Source of the DNA: Lytechinus pictus
Lineage: Eukaryota; Echinodermata; Echinoidea; Temnopleuroida; Toxopneustidae
Direction: 5' to 3'
DNA: 64,000 nucleotides
NCBI RefSeq assembly: GCF_037042905.1
Contig: NC_087247.1
Location: forward strand, 75,686,420-75,750,419
The notes under the pieces are model-generated. The model made no database searches. It was not told the origin of the DNA and saw only the letters and a program-made list of their open reading frames with translations. This document shows, piece by piece, positions 35,999 through 46,721 of this stretch. The number at the start of each line of letters is the position of its first letter. Position 1 is the first letter of the stretch. The position numbers and the translations under genes were made by a program.

Positions 35999-36440
35999 TT
36001 TCTACTTGCCACAAAGCAGTCCATGGTTTAGCGCAATCTAAACTGGACTATTGTAATGCTCTTCGTGCTTGAATTAGGGCGATCTGGACTGACTGCAGAT
36101 AGTACAGAATGCTGCATCTATTGTGCCATTTGCCATACGCCAACTTCGCTGGCTGCAAGTCAAGGAAAGGATATACATGAACATCAGTGTCCGTCTCCTG
36201 ATTTTCAAAGTCAATGACAGAGATCCAGATTACATGTATTATAAGGAATCCCTTGTGCGTCATTTTCATTCTAGGCGCACTTGCCTTTTTATTTTTGTGA
36301 TCATTACGCACCTACAAATTAGCTACTGGTGATGCAACTTTCTCCACTACTGCTCCAAGGCCATGGAATTAGCTCCTTCCTCTCCTCCAGTTGTCAACAA
36401 CCTTGGATCAATCCAAATACAATTTGAGAAGACCTACCAT
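35999..36440 (+). pseudogene. LINE reverse transcriptase C-terminal remnant (CR1/L2-like)
   Basis: In shifting frames it reads LAQSKLDYCNAL, LQIVQNAA, RQLRWLQVKERIYMNISV, IFKVND and YKLATGDATFSTTAPRPWN. These follow the order of the C-terminal part of CR1/L2-type RTs (S-x-LDYCNAL, LQ-x-VQNAAAR, L-x-WLPV, FK, then F-x-x-x-APR-x-WN). Stops and frameshifts show it is long dead. Confidence 0.65.
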
Positions 36441-38080
36441 ATTCCTGATCTTTGCTCTGTACTTACAACAATACTGTCACTGCCTGGTAATTTGAATTTT
36501 TAAAAATCTCATGTGCTGACTAGGATGGCGTCTCAATTCATCCAAATTAGACAAGGGATACTAAAATAATGTATGACATTCTAACCTCTGCATTATTTTG
36601 GTGAAAGAACTCTAAGCATATGCAAGTAGCAAGCTGATGATGTCATATTGACGTACATTGTACATGTACACGTATCCCCAACTTATTATTTTGTATATAA
36701 AATTGTGCATTTAATTTTGTTTACCAAGAATGAAACAAATCGGATTGTAAACTGTATTGATGTGACTTACCTGTATTGATTATTGCTGGAAGTTCTTTTG
36801 CTACATGGGATTGGAAGACATACTTATTACACACATGAAGTAAATTATTATTTTATCTGGTAACATGAGAACAAAAAAAATGTGGGCATGATATCATAAA
36901 CTTACATGTATCTACTTGCATGTGTTGATGACCAATATTTTTGTAATTATTTTTTTATAAATTTTATCTGATTTTGATAAAATTTTCACTATTTTGCATG
37001 GTAAAAATTACTTTATTTTAGATTATGTTGAGCCCGTATCATATACAAGTACAACTTTAAAGATAAATTACCAGTTGTAGTAACAATCTTAAAATGAGTT
37101 CGAACAGAATCCAATAGAATTACCAGCAAAATATAAAAGATGTGTGCCATAATCATAGCTCGGGAAGAAAATGTGTAATTGCTGAGAAATGAGCAAAATA
37201 AGCATGTAATTCTATCAAATGTCAGGTATTTTTCAAATCAATCATAATACACTGTCCTGTCCCACATATGCTTTTCTGTGTTAGTGATCATCAGAATAAT
37301 TGATTTTAAGTTCAAAATTAGTAATTTTACAAAGATACAAGTTTACATTAATGTACCAGATCTAGAGATTATGTACAATATTTTGACAATTTCTCATGAA
37401 ATAATTGTTTGCTGCAACTGCTGTCTTTTTAATACCTCTAAGTGATAGTGTAATACAACCACAAACTTTTCTTAAGAATTAATGTACAGGTATGATTCTT
37501 TCACCCAAATTTACATGCATTGATACTGTTGACTACTTGCCAAAAGTTCCTGCCAAAAGCCTTTTTTTTTTACGATGTACATGCTTTTATAGACGACCTG
37601 CCAAAACATTGTATTGTATCTATATTCAAGGACCAACCAAAAAGAGATGAATAAAATGTTTGAAGGAAATTGAAATTAACTTTAAAAATGATAGCTGTCA
37701 ATGCAGTATTATTACAGGGTTCCCACAGTCATGGAAAATCCTGGAAAAAATTGGTCATGGAAAGTCAGAGATATGTGAAAAGTCATGGAATTGCATTTAC
37801 CTCTTGGCTATGACAGCTTTCTAGTTTTTTATGTCTCACAACTCTCATACTCTGTGATTGTACTCTACTATTATAAGTGGTGTTCATGATCATAACATGT
37901 CTGATTTTGTAAACTGTGCCAGAAAGGAATTAAGTCATGGAAAGCAGCAATTTAGTCATGGAGAGGTCATGGAATTCTGTTTTCAAATTTCTGTGGGAAC
38001 CCTGAATAGGTTTGTGCACTTGACACAGTGTGCACTACATATGAACTTTGTAATGCCATGATATAAACCAGTACAATATC
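36441..38080. other. Interior of B, nothing recognised
   Basis: AT-rich. TGGAAA and AGTCATGG words recur at 37720-37980 (a short diverged repeat). No gene is supported. Confidence 0.35.
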
Positions 38081-38084
38081 TTAA

Positions 38085-38800
38085 AGGAAAATAAAACCCA
38101 AAATATAATACCACATGATACCATTGATAAATACAGGACAATGAAAATGAATCCACTCATATACCCCCAATCCGATTTCCCAGTATGGAGTACCACCTTT
38201 TTAAAGTTGGCATCTTCTGGTTCGAAGTCTATGGATGGAGATTATTCCGTCAGCGACGAACTACATCTCTAAACGTTTGGGCATTATATATTCTATTTCA
38301 TCGATAATAAATCAAATGTACAGATAAAACTCATAAAATATTAATTAAAATATGTTTAATATTATATGATAGGTTCAAATTACGACTTGATGAGTTTTAA
38401 TGATAAAAATTACACCCTAATCTACGATTTACAAATTGGCAGCGAAAATCAATCAGAAATCATTAAAACTCATCAAATTGTATTTTGAACCTACCATATA
38501 TTAAACAAATTTTAACTAATATTTTTATGAGTTTTATCTGTACATTTGATTTGTTATTGATAAAATAGAATATATAATGCCTAAACGTTTAGAGATGTAG
38601 TTCGTCGCCGATGTAATAATTTTCTAACTAACCCCGCGAAAATGGCGACCTCCATCCAGAAACTTCGAACCATACTGTAAGAGGCCAACTTTGAAAAGGT
38701 GGTACTCCGTAATTGGATTAGGGTATGAGTGGATTCATTTTGATTGTCCTGTATTTATCAATGGGATCATGTGGTATTATGTTTTGGGTGTTATTTTCCT
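38085..38800. mobile_element. 716-bp TTAA-flanked foldback MITE
   Basis: AGGAAAATAAAACCCAAAAT and its near-complement at 38780-38800, with TTAA at 38081-38084 and 38801-38804. The arms extend over nearly the whole element; the centre is near 38440. No gene. Confidence 0.9.
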
Positions 38801-38804
38801 TTAA

Positions 38805-39539
38805 TTCAGATATTACATGCCAGGGTATTGTCCTAGTTTTCATTTTTGGTGCGTAAATTGACCAAATTATTCGTTCCTTTGAACACTATTCTAAACTGAG
38901 TGGACTCCAAATATATATTATCATCTCTCGTCTATTTCTACTTGCCCTTCGGCCTTGAAGTAAACTTTGGATAATTATGCATTTTGTTATACGCAATTTT
39001 GAGTACAGTGCACTTTGCAGCAGCTACTTATATGATATTACCTATTGTAGACACATCCTTATGTTTTGTTCATTTTCTTAAAAACGATTAAGAGTTTAAT
39101 CATTTTTGTCTTTAAGCATAAAACAAAGAGTACATGTAATCAGTCCATTCTGTATGTGTGACCTGCAAAAAAAAATACAATGGTCGTTAATTTGGTTTGC
39201 TGAAAAGCCTGATAGCCTTTGAGGTAACTTTTTAAAGTATTTAGAAGAAATGTATCTTTTTTAAAAGTATTTATATGCACTGTAATTTCTTTGATAGTTA
39301 CTGTTATGTTACACTGTTTGTACAGTAAAGCAGCTGTTATACATTTTTTGTCAATAGCAAATGTAAACCAGTATTGTAAATTGATGACTCTGTGAGCTAA
39401 ATACCAGTACTTTCTATATCACTTGTAAAATCATTTGTTGTTTGTTCATTGAAGGTGTTGTATTTTCTTAATCTTATAAAAGTCCATAGGGTCATGAACA
39501 CATTCTACTGCTACCAAAATCATACCCATGATCTGTGAT
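38805..39539. other. Interior of B, nothing recognised
   Basis: AT-rich single-copy-looking sequence. Confidence 0.35.
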
Positions 39540-40444
39540 GTATCTAACCAGTTACCACACACATTGCAACACACCAGTTGCTACATACATTATCATGCAT
39601 CAGTTATCACACATACCATCGCACTAGTTACCACACAAATTTTGGGTAATGACTCTGATGCATGGTATTATGTGTAGTATGTACAATATGTGTGGTAACG
39701 TGTGTGGTAATTGTAATGCATGTGGTAACTGGTGAGTGTTTACCACACACCATTTACCACACAAATTACCTCATATTTTACCACACACCAGTTACCACGT
39801 GTTACCACACACCAGTTACGTAACTGGTGTGTGGTAGTGTATGTGGTAACGCGTGTGGTAAATCGTGTGTAGTAATGCATGTGGTAACCGGTGTGTGGTA
39901 AAATGTGACGTAATTTGTGTGGTAAGGCGTGTGGTAAAATGTGAGGTAATTTGTGTGGTAAATGATGTGTGGTAACGCGTGTGGTAACTGGTGTGTGGTA
40001 AAATGTGAGGTAATTTGTGTGGTAAATGGTGTGTGGTAATGCATGTGGTAACTGGTGTGTGGTAAATGGTGTGGTAACTGTCGTGTGGTAAATGGTGTGT
40101 GGTAATCTATGTGGTAAATGGTGTATGGTAATGCATGTGGTGACTGGTGTGTAGTAACCATCGTGTGGTAAATTGTGTGGTAACCGGTATGTGGTAAAAA
40201 TTGTTACCATAAATTAATCCCTTGTGTGGTAAATGTTACCGTATATTAATCCATTCATGTGGTATTCCTGTGGTAATGTTGTGTGGTAAATGTTCCAATT
40301 TACCACAGGACAATACCACACGACATTACCACACAATACCACAGGACATTAAGACAGCATTACCACACAACAATATATGTGGTAATCGTGTGGTAAAGTC
40401 CTATGGTAATTATATGGTATTACCACAGGACATTTTTGTAAGGG
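39540..40444. repeat. Subterminal word array of B, right
   Basis: TTACCACACACCAGTTACCA and TGTGGTAACTGGTGTGTGGT words in both orientations, ending at the TIR. The 156-residue minus frame at 39740-40210 is only this repeat (LPHTIYHT). Confidence 0.9.
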
Positions 40445-41222
40445 GATGACCCCTAAAGTTTAAAAAACTTATTTTTCTATTGAAAATTATCACAAAATTC
40501 ACCAAAAGTGTGCACGAAAGCCTTCGTATTTCACTTTTAAAACTCCAAAAAGTGCCCAAATGACAAGCTTGGTCGCTTCGCTGTGATCGCTTTAAACTTG
40601 AGAACGTTTACGCATCCGGTCCCCCCCTCCTCCGAAAGAAATTCTGTATACGGCCATGCTCTAAAGAGCCTGGCACATTGATTTATGTATACTTCATTTT
40701 CATTCTTTTTATCTCATTATCATCATGCCTTACGCATAATTTTTTCCGGGGGGGGGGGGGATTGGTGGAGCAGGACGCGCGTAAACTTTCTCAAAAAAAT
40801 CTTGAAAGCGAGACAGCCACGTGACCAAGCCCAAATGACAAGCTTGGTCGCTTCGCTTTTTCAAGATTTTTTTGAGAAAGTTTACGCGCGTCCTGCTCCA
40901 CCAAGGCCCCGGCCCCCCCCCGGAAAAAATTCTGCGTAAGGCCATGATGATAATGAGATAAAAATAATGAAAATGAAGTATACATAAATCAATGTGCCAG
41001 GCTCTTTAGAGCATGGCCGTATACAGAATTTCTTTCGGAGGGGGGGGGGGGGAGCAGACGCGTAAACGTTCTCAAGTTGAAAGCGACACAGCAAAGCGAC
41101 CAAGCTTGTCATTTGGGCACTTTTTGGAGTTTTAAAAGTGAAATACGAAGGCTTTCGTGCACACTTTTGGTGAATTTTGTGATAATTTTCAATAGAAAAA
41201 TCAGTTTTTAACAATTTAGGGG
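40445..41222. repeat. Central palindrome of the giant foldback element
   Basis: Near-perfect inverted repeat about a centre near 40833. TGTGCACGAAAGCCTTCGTA, GTATACGGCCATGCTCTAAA and TTTACGCGCGTCCTGCTCCA occur in both arms, with differing G/C runs. The frames at 40685-41328 are the two arms translated. Confidence 0.9.
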
Positions 41223-41839
41223 TCATTAATGCATGCCCCCGTATTGTCGTTGCGAGCATTTTGGGGCCAGGGTGAAATCGCCCCAAACGCCAAACAGACA
41301 CTCCAAAAAAAATGTATTGGAAGTGCATTATTAGAACTGAAACTTATCTCTACACTAGGAAAAATTAACTTAACAAAAAAAGCAACAAGAAATATTTATA
41401 AAAAGTAGAAGGGCCTGATGCAGGTACACTGATATTTCACTCTCTCAGCTCATATATGCACTCGATCCACTTCCATCGAGGATTCGGGCTAAATTCCGCC
41501 CGCCACTTCCGGGGACCAACCAACGTAGTATTTCGATGAAGAGCACTCCGTCGATTCACCGGTTGTCCCTACGATGGAAAAGGTGAAATACACGCGCGCC
41601 CATGGGGATTGTGAACTGTAGGAAAATCGTATAAAATTACACTTTTTGATATTTCTACGAAGACGAAGTTATATAGAAAATGAAGAATATTACAATCAGA
41701 CCCTATCACTAGAAAATTGCTTCAAGAAATGTCATTATGAAGAGGAAATGGACAAAAATTTGTGAAGAAAAATCACGAAAAAGGAAATCGCATCATGAAT
41801 ATTCATATCACGGGCGGTCCCACATTTGCATGTTATAGC
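41223..41839. repeat. Right arm, non-repetitive part
   Basis: Contiguous equivalent of the left-arm segments. Only 41652-41800 lacks a left match. Confidence 0.8.
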
Positions 41840-42930
41840 GAGTTTTTTAAATAATGATTATTTGTATATAATGGCAAACTGTAAAAATTGTTTATAAATA
41901 ATGATTATTTATAAATAATGGGATATTGAAACAAAATTGTTATTTATAAATAATGAAACACGATGAATTTTCATTATTTATAAATAATGATGTAGATAAT
42001 TCATTATTTAACAAATAATCTTTATTTATAAATAATGGAAAACTCGAACATTAAATAATGATTATTTATAAATAATGAGAATAATGGTGCACTCGAAAAA
42101 ATTATTTATAAATAATGAAGTAGACGTTTTCATTATTTAACAAATAATCATTATATATAATTAATGGAAAACTCAACAAATTATTTATAAATAAAGAAAT
42201 GTGCACTGGCATTGTTAATAAATAATTATTACTTATAAATAATAGAAAGCTTATTTATAATTAAATAATTAATAGAAAACGAATTGCAATTATTCATAAA
42301 TAATGAAGTAATGTAAAGTCATTATTTATAAATAATAAAAAACAAATAATCAATATTTATAAATAATGAAAAACAAATAATCATTATTTATTAATAATAA
42401 AAAACAAATAATCATTATTTATAAATAATGAAAAACAAATAATCATTATTTAAATTATGAAAAACAAATAATCATTATTAATAATGAAAAATAAATCATC
42501 ATTATTTATAAATAATGAAAAACAAATAATCATTATTTATAAATAATGGAATGTCGAACTCACCCAAGGGTTCAATACATGCCGCCGCGCACAGACAATT
42601 CAATCCATATAGAAGTCGTGTGTTGTGGACCCAAGAAGTGAGATCCCAGCACGCGCGACCCACTAGTTAGAAATCCACTGCCAAACGCGGTTCGTGGTAC
42701 ATGGTGCGAGGTTAGTATACTAATACTAACCTCGCAATACGTGTGAGTGTGTCGAACTATTATCATTTACAAATAATGAAGTATTACTTGGAATTATATA
42801 TAAATAATTAGAAATGCTATTTCATATAATAGTAGTTATTTACAAATAAAATGTAAATTATATATAAATAATAGTTATTATTTAATAAATAATGATTATA
42901 ACAAATAATTGTTCTATATAATATTGGTAC
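41840..42930. repeat. AT-rich palindromic-word array, right outer arm
   Basis: ATTATTTATAAATAAT words with AAAAACAAATAATC spacers, inverted relative to 1-1237 and degenerating after 42760. It contains hAT-like MITE copy 3. Confidence 0.9.
42561..42749 (+). mobile_element. hAT-like MITE, copy 3
   Basis: CACCCAAGGG to CGTGTGAGTG, flanked by TGTCGAACT (42552-42560, 42750-42758). Close to copies 1 and 2 and without copy 1's extra 60 bp. Confidence 0.85.
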
Positions 42931-43133
42931 ATTCGGCGTCTCATAAATTCCCTACATTACCACATTAATAGCCGTTTAACTACAGTACAACAGTACACAG
43001 GCTGACGTCATGACAAAGCCCGAGGACCGATCCGCTTTGTGTCTGTAATTAACAGTCAACACCAAGCCTAGTGCAAGACAGCATAGCTGGCCTGGCATCA
43101 TCATCAGCCTATATATATTAAATTATTATTGTT

Positions 43134-45997
43134 ATGAGTTACTTGATACCTCCACTATCAACAAAGAAAGAGATAGATGAAGCAATCAAGCGGACAGAAG
43201 ATAAGATACTTGTACTTCGTTTTGGACGCTCAGATGATATTGTGTGTATGCAACTGGATGAAATTGTAAGAGTAAAAAAAAGAATACCCAGTGGTTGTGT
43301 GTCCGGACGGGTTGGGTGTCCGGACACATGACTTTTACTCTCAATTTTGACAAGTTTACAAGCAATGTCTTTAATTCTTTTTAGCACAGAATATAAGAAA
43401 ATATTATAAAGAACAAATATTGATGGTGAAAAAAAACTATTCAACCTATATTTTTGGTTTATTCCTGAGATAAAAACAAGGCTTCATTTCTGTTACGTGT
43501 CCGGACACCCAACCCCCCATCCTATTGGCAAGGTGATGATTAAGTTACATCCCCAGTTATTCATATGAAAGTTAATGATTTATTCAAATTTTGCCCGCCA
43601 AGAATGAATATAGAAAACAGACTAATTGACTTCTTGTTCGATGGATCCATGACAGTTGCTCCGGCGACAGTTGGTTCGATGCCGTTGAAAAATCAGCATG
43701 TTAAGGTTAAAAGCAGAACATAAAATTTTACCGTAATAAACTAAATAAACCCTAATTCTACATTATTCTGAACCAAAAACTCTATAGGCCTATACCCGAG
43801 GGGGGGGGGGGGGCACTCGGTATATAACGCATAGTGGGTATGTGCCGCGGAGGGGACCCCCATTTTTACACTCAAATTTCCGCTCCAAGGCATAGCATTT
43901 TTGTTTTATTGAGAAAAAGAACAGAGAAAGCCGCTCCAAAGCAGATTAGCATTATTTTCTTTCTAGAAAAAAAAGAAGAAAGAAATCCGCTCCAAAGCTT
44001 CGCATATTTTTCGTTACGCTGTTCCAGTCGCATTGATCCGCTACAATGATCTGCAATTTTTGTGAAAAGCGGCCGCAGAGCACTGTTCGATCATTGCCTC
44101 TGCGTGAGAACCCGGCGGCCGTGCCGCCGGGCTAGCTGCATCATACACGCATGCCCGTTCCATAGGGATGCATATACGCACTCACATGCTGGCGATCCGT
44201 TCCAATGACCCCTGTTTTCACAAACGTCCATTTGTAGTTCCGAAGCCCGTTCCGAGGACCCTCCTTTTTATAATAAGCCCGCTCCAAGGCCCCCGTTTTT
44301 TGTCTCGCCCGCGGCACACCCCCACCACTTTTTTGGTCGAGTGCCCCAGTTAGAAGACATTTCAAGTTGGAAGATATTCCAGTTACTTGACTGGTTCCAG
44401 TTAGGATTTCCAGTCGCCCAACTGGTTCCAATTGGTTTCAATTGGAAATTGATATATTCCAATTAAAATTCATGAGAAATTGTTGAAAACTGAGGAAGTA
44501 TTTTGAACTGCAAGATTTTTATCTAATTTTGCCATTTGTATTGGTACCATGGTAACACAATTTCTGATGCATGCAAAAGATGTGTCTTGCTCATCTTAAT
44601 CCCAAGATCAATGCGTATTTAGAATTTCTTGAGAATTTGTTAAAAACTGAGGAAGTTGTTTTACCTGCAAGATATGCAACAGACAGACTGCCTGCCGGAC
44701 AAACTGACCGTACACTGATTCCTATATACCCTTCAAACTTGGGGTGGGGGGGGGGGGGGTATGATAACATATGAAAGTAAACGAATAAGAAATTATCTCA
44801 TACACAATGTTCTCTTATCTTTTGTTATCAGCTGTCAAAGACAAGCCAAGAATTGGGAAAGATGGCTGACATATATTGCATTGATGCTGACAGAGTTCCA
44901 GTCTATACACAATACTTTGACATCACTCTCATTCCAGCAACATTGTTTTTTTTTAATGGACAACACATGAAAGTGGATTACGGGTAAGGAAATATTATGG
45001 TCAACTAACTTTGCAATGTTTCATTTTGATCCATGCTTCAAGACTGCTAAAAGTAAGTAAATTTTTAAGTATAACATTTATTTCCTTTCTTATGAGGTTT
45101 CTAAATGTCTGCACATCTGTGTGAGTACAAATATAGATCAGGCTTCATATTAGTAGTCTGAATTCCATTTCAAGAAATACTTTAGATATAAATACATGTA
45201 ATGCAGAATGATTGTATAGTATACTTTGTATGGATACATGAAAATAGTAGTAAAGAGGAAGACCAACTAGCATCTCTGTAGCGATATATATATTTTTTTT
45301 ACTAATAGTACAGTTTTATACAGCTGCAGACTAGCATAGGCTTGGGAATGAATACAAATATTACTACTCGGGTATTCATAGAATTTTTGAAAAATGAATA
45401 TGAATACTGAAACTCTAAACATAGTGTTTGTGCTAGTATATAGTATGCCTATTAACAAGAACTAATAGTGGCTGAAAATATAGCATGACCAATAGATTTC
45501 AGTCAGTGAGTCACATACTAGTTGTTCACATAAATAGAAATAGATATGTGAAACCGTTAATCTGTTTTCTCTCTCTGATATGATAAGTGTTTTTATTATA
45601 AGTTTTGCTATGAAAGTTAACATACAACTGATAATAAAAAATTCCTACTAACTGGAGGAATATTAAAAAGGTGGAAATTGTTGTTCTATTCCCAAGCCTA
45701 CCCTATGCAGAAAAATTATCAGTTTTACTCTTACTAGTCCATTATTTCCTTTAAAAAAAAAAGCCCCATAGACACTAAACCTCCATGAAGTCCCTGAAAA
45801 CATTTGTACTTTTTTTTTTATTATGACGCAGATCCCCTGATCATACCAAATTCATTGGCAGCTTTAAGACTAAACAAGACTTCATTGATCTGGTAGAAGT
45901 CATATTTCGTGGTGCTATGAAAGGCAAGCTTATGGTGACAAGCCCCATTGATCCTAGAGATGTACCTCAGTATGAACTACTGTACCAAGATATTTGA
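43134..45997 (+). CDS. TXNL4B: Thioredoxin-like protein 4B, three exons, intact
   Basis: Exons 43134-43265, 44832-44983 and 45832-45997 join at GT/AG introns (phases 0 and 2) into an unbroken 149-residue protein ending at TGA 45995-45997, the usual length of TXNL4B (Dim2/DLP). This family has a thioredoxin fold and is related to the U5 snRNP protein DIM1/TXNL4A; the human protein is nuclear, binds the splicing factor PRPF6 and is needed for splicing and cell-cycle progress. Exon 1 begins [18 protein letters not shown] and includes [19 protein letters not shown]. Exon 2 has [29 protein letters not shown] (Pro loop) and [13 protein letters not shown]. Exon 3 has [24 protein letters not shown] and the end LLYQDI. 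These words fit TXNL4B better than TXNL4A. No stop or frameshift is seen. Intron 1 (1566 bp) is packed with repeats; intron 2 is 848 bp. It is the only clearly functional host gene here. Confidence 0.95.
43285..43525 (-). repeat. GTCCGGAC-ended repeat (copy 2) in TXNL4B intron 1
   Basis: GGGTTGGGTGTCCGGACACA at the left and GTGTCCGGACACCCAACC at the right. Relative of 32517-32911 in transposon B. Confidence 0.5.
43795..44347. repeat. G-run-ended repeat in TXNL4B intron 1
   Basis: GGGGCACTCGG near 43810 and TCGAGTGCCCC near 44337 are inverted copies. Inside, CGCTCCAAAG/CCGTTCCAAT-type words recur. No target duplication was resolved. Confidence 0.6.
44350..44465. repeat. Short CCAGTT/AACTGG word array
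   Basis: A truncated relative of element C's right array (TTCCAGTTAGGATTTCCAGT). Confidence 0.75.
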
Positions 45998-46311
45998 TGA
46001 ACATCGAAACTTAACTGTTTGTTGGTATGTGAGGTAAGCAGGACCAGGTGGAAGTCATGGTGCTATGAAAGGCAAGCCATTGCTTCCTAAATAGGTCCCC
46101 AAGAATAAATTGCTTCATCAAAACATTATTTGAGGTAAATATAAGCCAAGTATATTACTATACCAAGATCCGATCTGAAAGCTATACTTTTTAAAGATTG
46201 CAGTATGAAACCCTGTTAATGTATTAAGACTACAAGCCAGGTATTTGTAAACCAGGCCATAGCTCACAAATGAAATGAGGCAAGTCCTCACCTCCAGAAG
46301 TACAGAAATAA
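45998..46311 (+). other. TXNL4B 3' flank
   Basis: 46042-46076 echoes part of exon 3 (GAAGTCAT, GGTGCTATGAAAGGCAAG) with a 7-bp gap. 46172-46222 is a 51-bp segment found again at 51465-51515. Confidence 0.5.
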
Positions 46312-46386
46312 CAAAATAATAGAAAGATTAAATGAGAACAAAGTTTGAAATTTAATATTTATTTTATGAGTAATTCGGAGGGAGAG

Positions 46387-46421
46387 ATTACAGGAGATCC
46401 CGCCCGCGCATGCGCAGTCAT
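46387..46421 (+). repeat. DIRS left inverted terminal repeat
   Basis: Complementary to 51149-51183. It includes the palindromic GCGCATGCGC. Confidence 0.8.
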
Positions 46422-46530
46422 CATTCAAAGCATCAAATATGACTCCTGAAAAACAGCAAGAAAGATTAAACTAAGATGAGAACAAGTTAGAGCTAATTTC
46501 GTCCTTGAGTAATGGGAGGGAGTGGGGGGC

Positions 46531-46645
46531 CTGTAATCTCTCCCTCCGAATTACTCATAAAATAAATATTAAATTTCAAACTTTGTTCTCATTTAATCTT
46601 TCTATTTTATTTCGTAATTCTCCTGGAGAAATTACAGGAGATTTC
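46531..46645. repeat. DIRS internal complementary region
   Basis: 46544-46612 is the complement of about 46316-46385 (left end). 46611-46645 is the complement of about 51173-51207 (right end). Both outer ends are thus represented side by side. Confidence 0.8.
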
Positions 46646-46721
46646 AAAGCTCAGGAGGCATATTTGATACCAAAATTACACCAAGTCACAACCCTGATGT
46701 GAACACAACACAATACCTCTA

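Larger units (their letters stand above)
29166..40444. mobile_element. Transposon B, 11.3 kb, CCCTTACAAAAA terminal inverted repeats
   Basis: Begins CCCTTACAAAAATGTCGTGT and ends GACATTTTTGTAAGGG. Subterminal arrays of TTACCACA/TGTGGTAA words occupy 29180-29943 with 31508-31870, and 39540-40444. The interior holds the exon-like segment shared with A (32029-32117), LINE remnants, a TTAA MITE and a GTCCGGAC element. The host palindrome arm at 41220 gives an approximate empty site. No intact transposase is recognised. Confidence 0.7.
1..42930. mobile_element. Giant foldback (palindromic) element, left arm shredded by nested insertions
   Basis: The right arm is nearly contiguous from the centre near 40833 to about 42930. 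Reading it backwards recovers left-arm pieces in order: 40445-40833, 29085-29165, 24591-24893, 22748-22779 and 1-1237. Examples: the left words TGTGGGACCGCCC (near 1220) and AGTGTAATTTTATACGAT (22753-22770) recur inverted near 41805-41830 and 41624-41641. Without insertions the arms would be about 2 kb each. The outer part is an AT-rich word array; the inner part is non-repetitive. That modular layout resembles the TU foldback elements of sea urchins. No coding capacity is seen in the arms. The left end lies outside the window, so the true span is unknown. A 150-bp stretch of the right arm (about 41652-41800) has no left counterpart and was probably lost when the LTR element and its neighbour entered. 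Confidence 0.75.

Noticed and set aside
39740-40210. 156-residue minus-strand open frame, His/Thr/Pro-rich
   Set aside because: It is the TTACCACA word array translated; the peptide is a simple repeat and the opposite strand is equally periodic.
43834-44049. 71-residue frame in TXNL4B intron 1
   Set aside because: Lies inside the G-run-ended repeat; no conserved domain.
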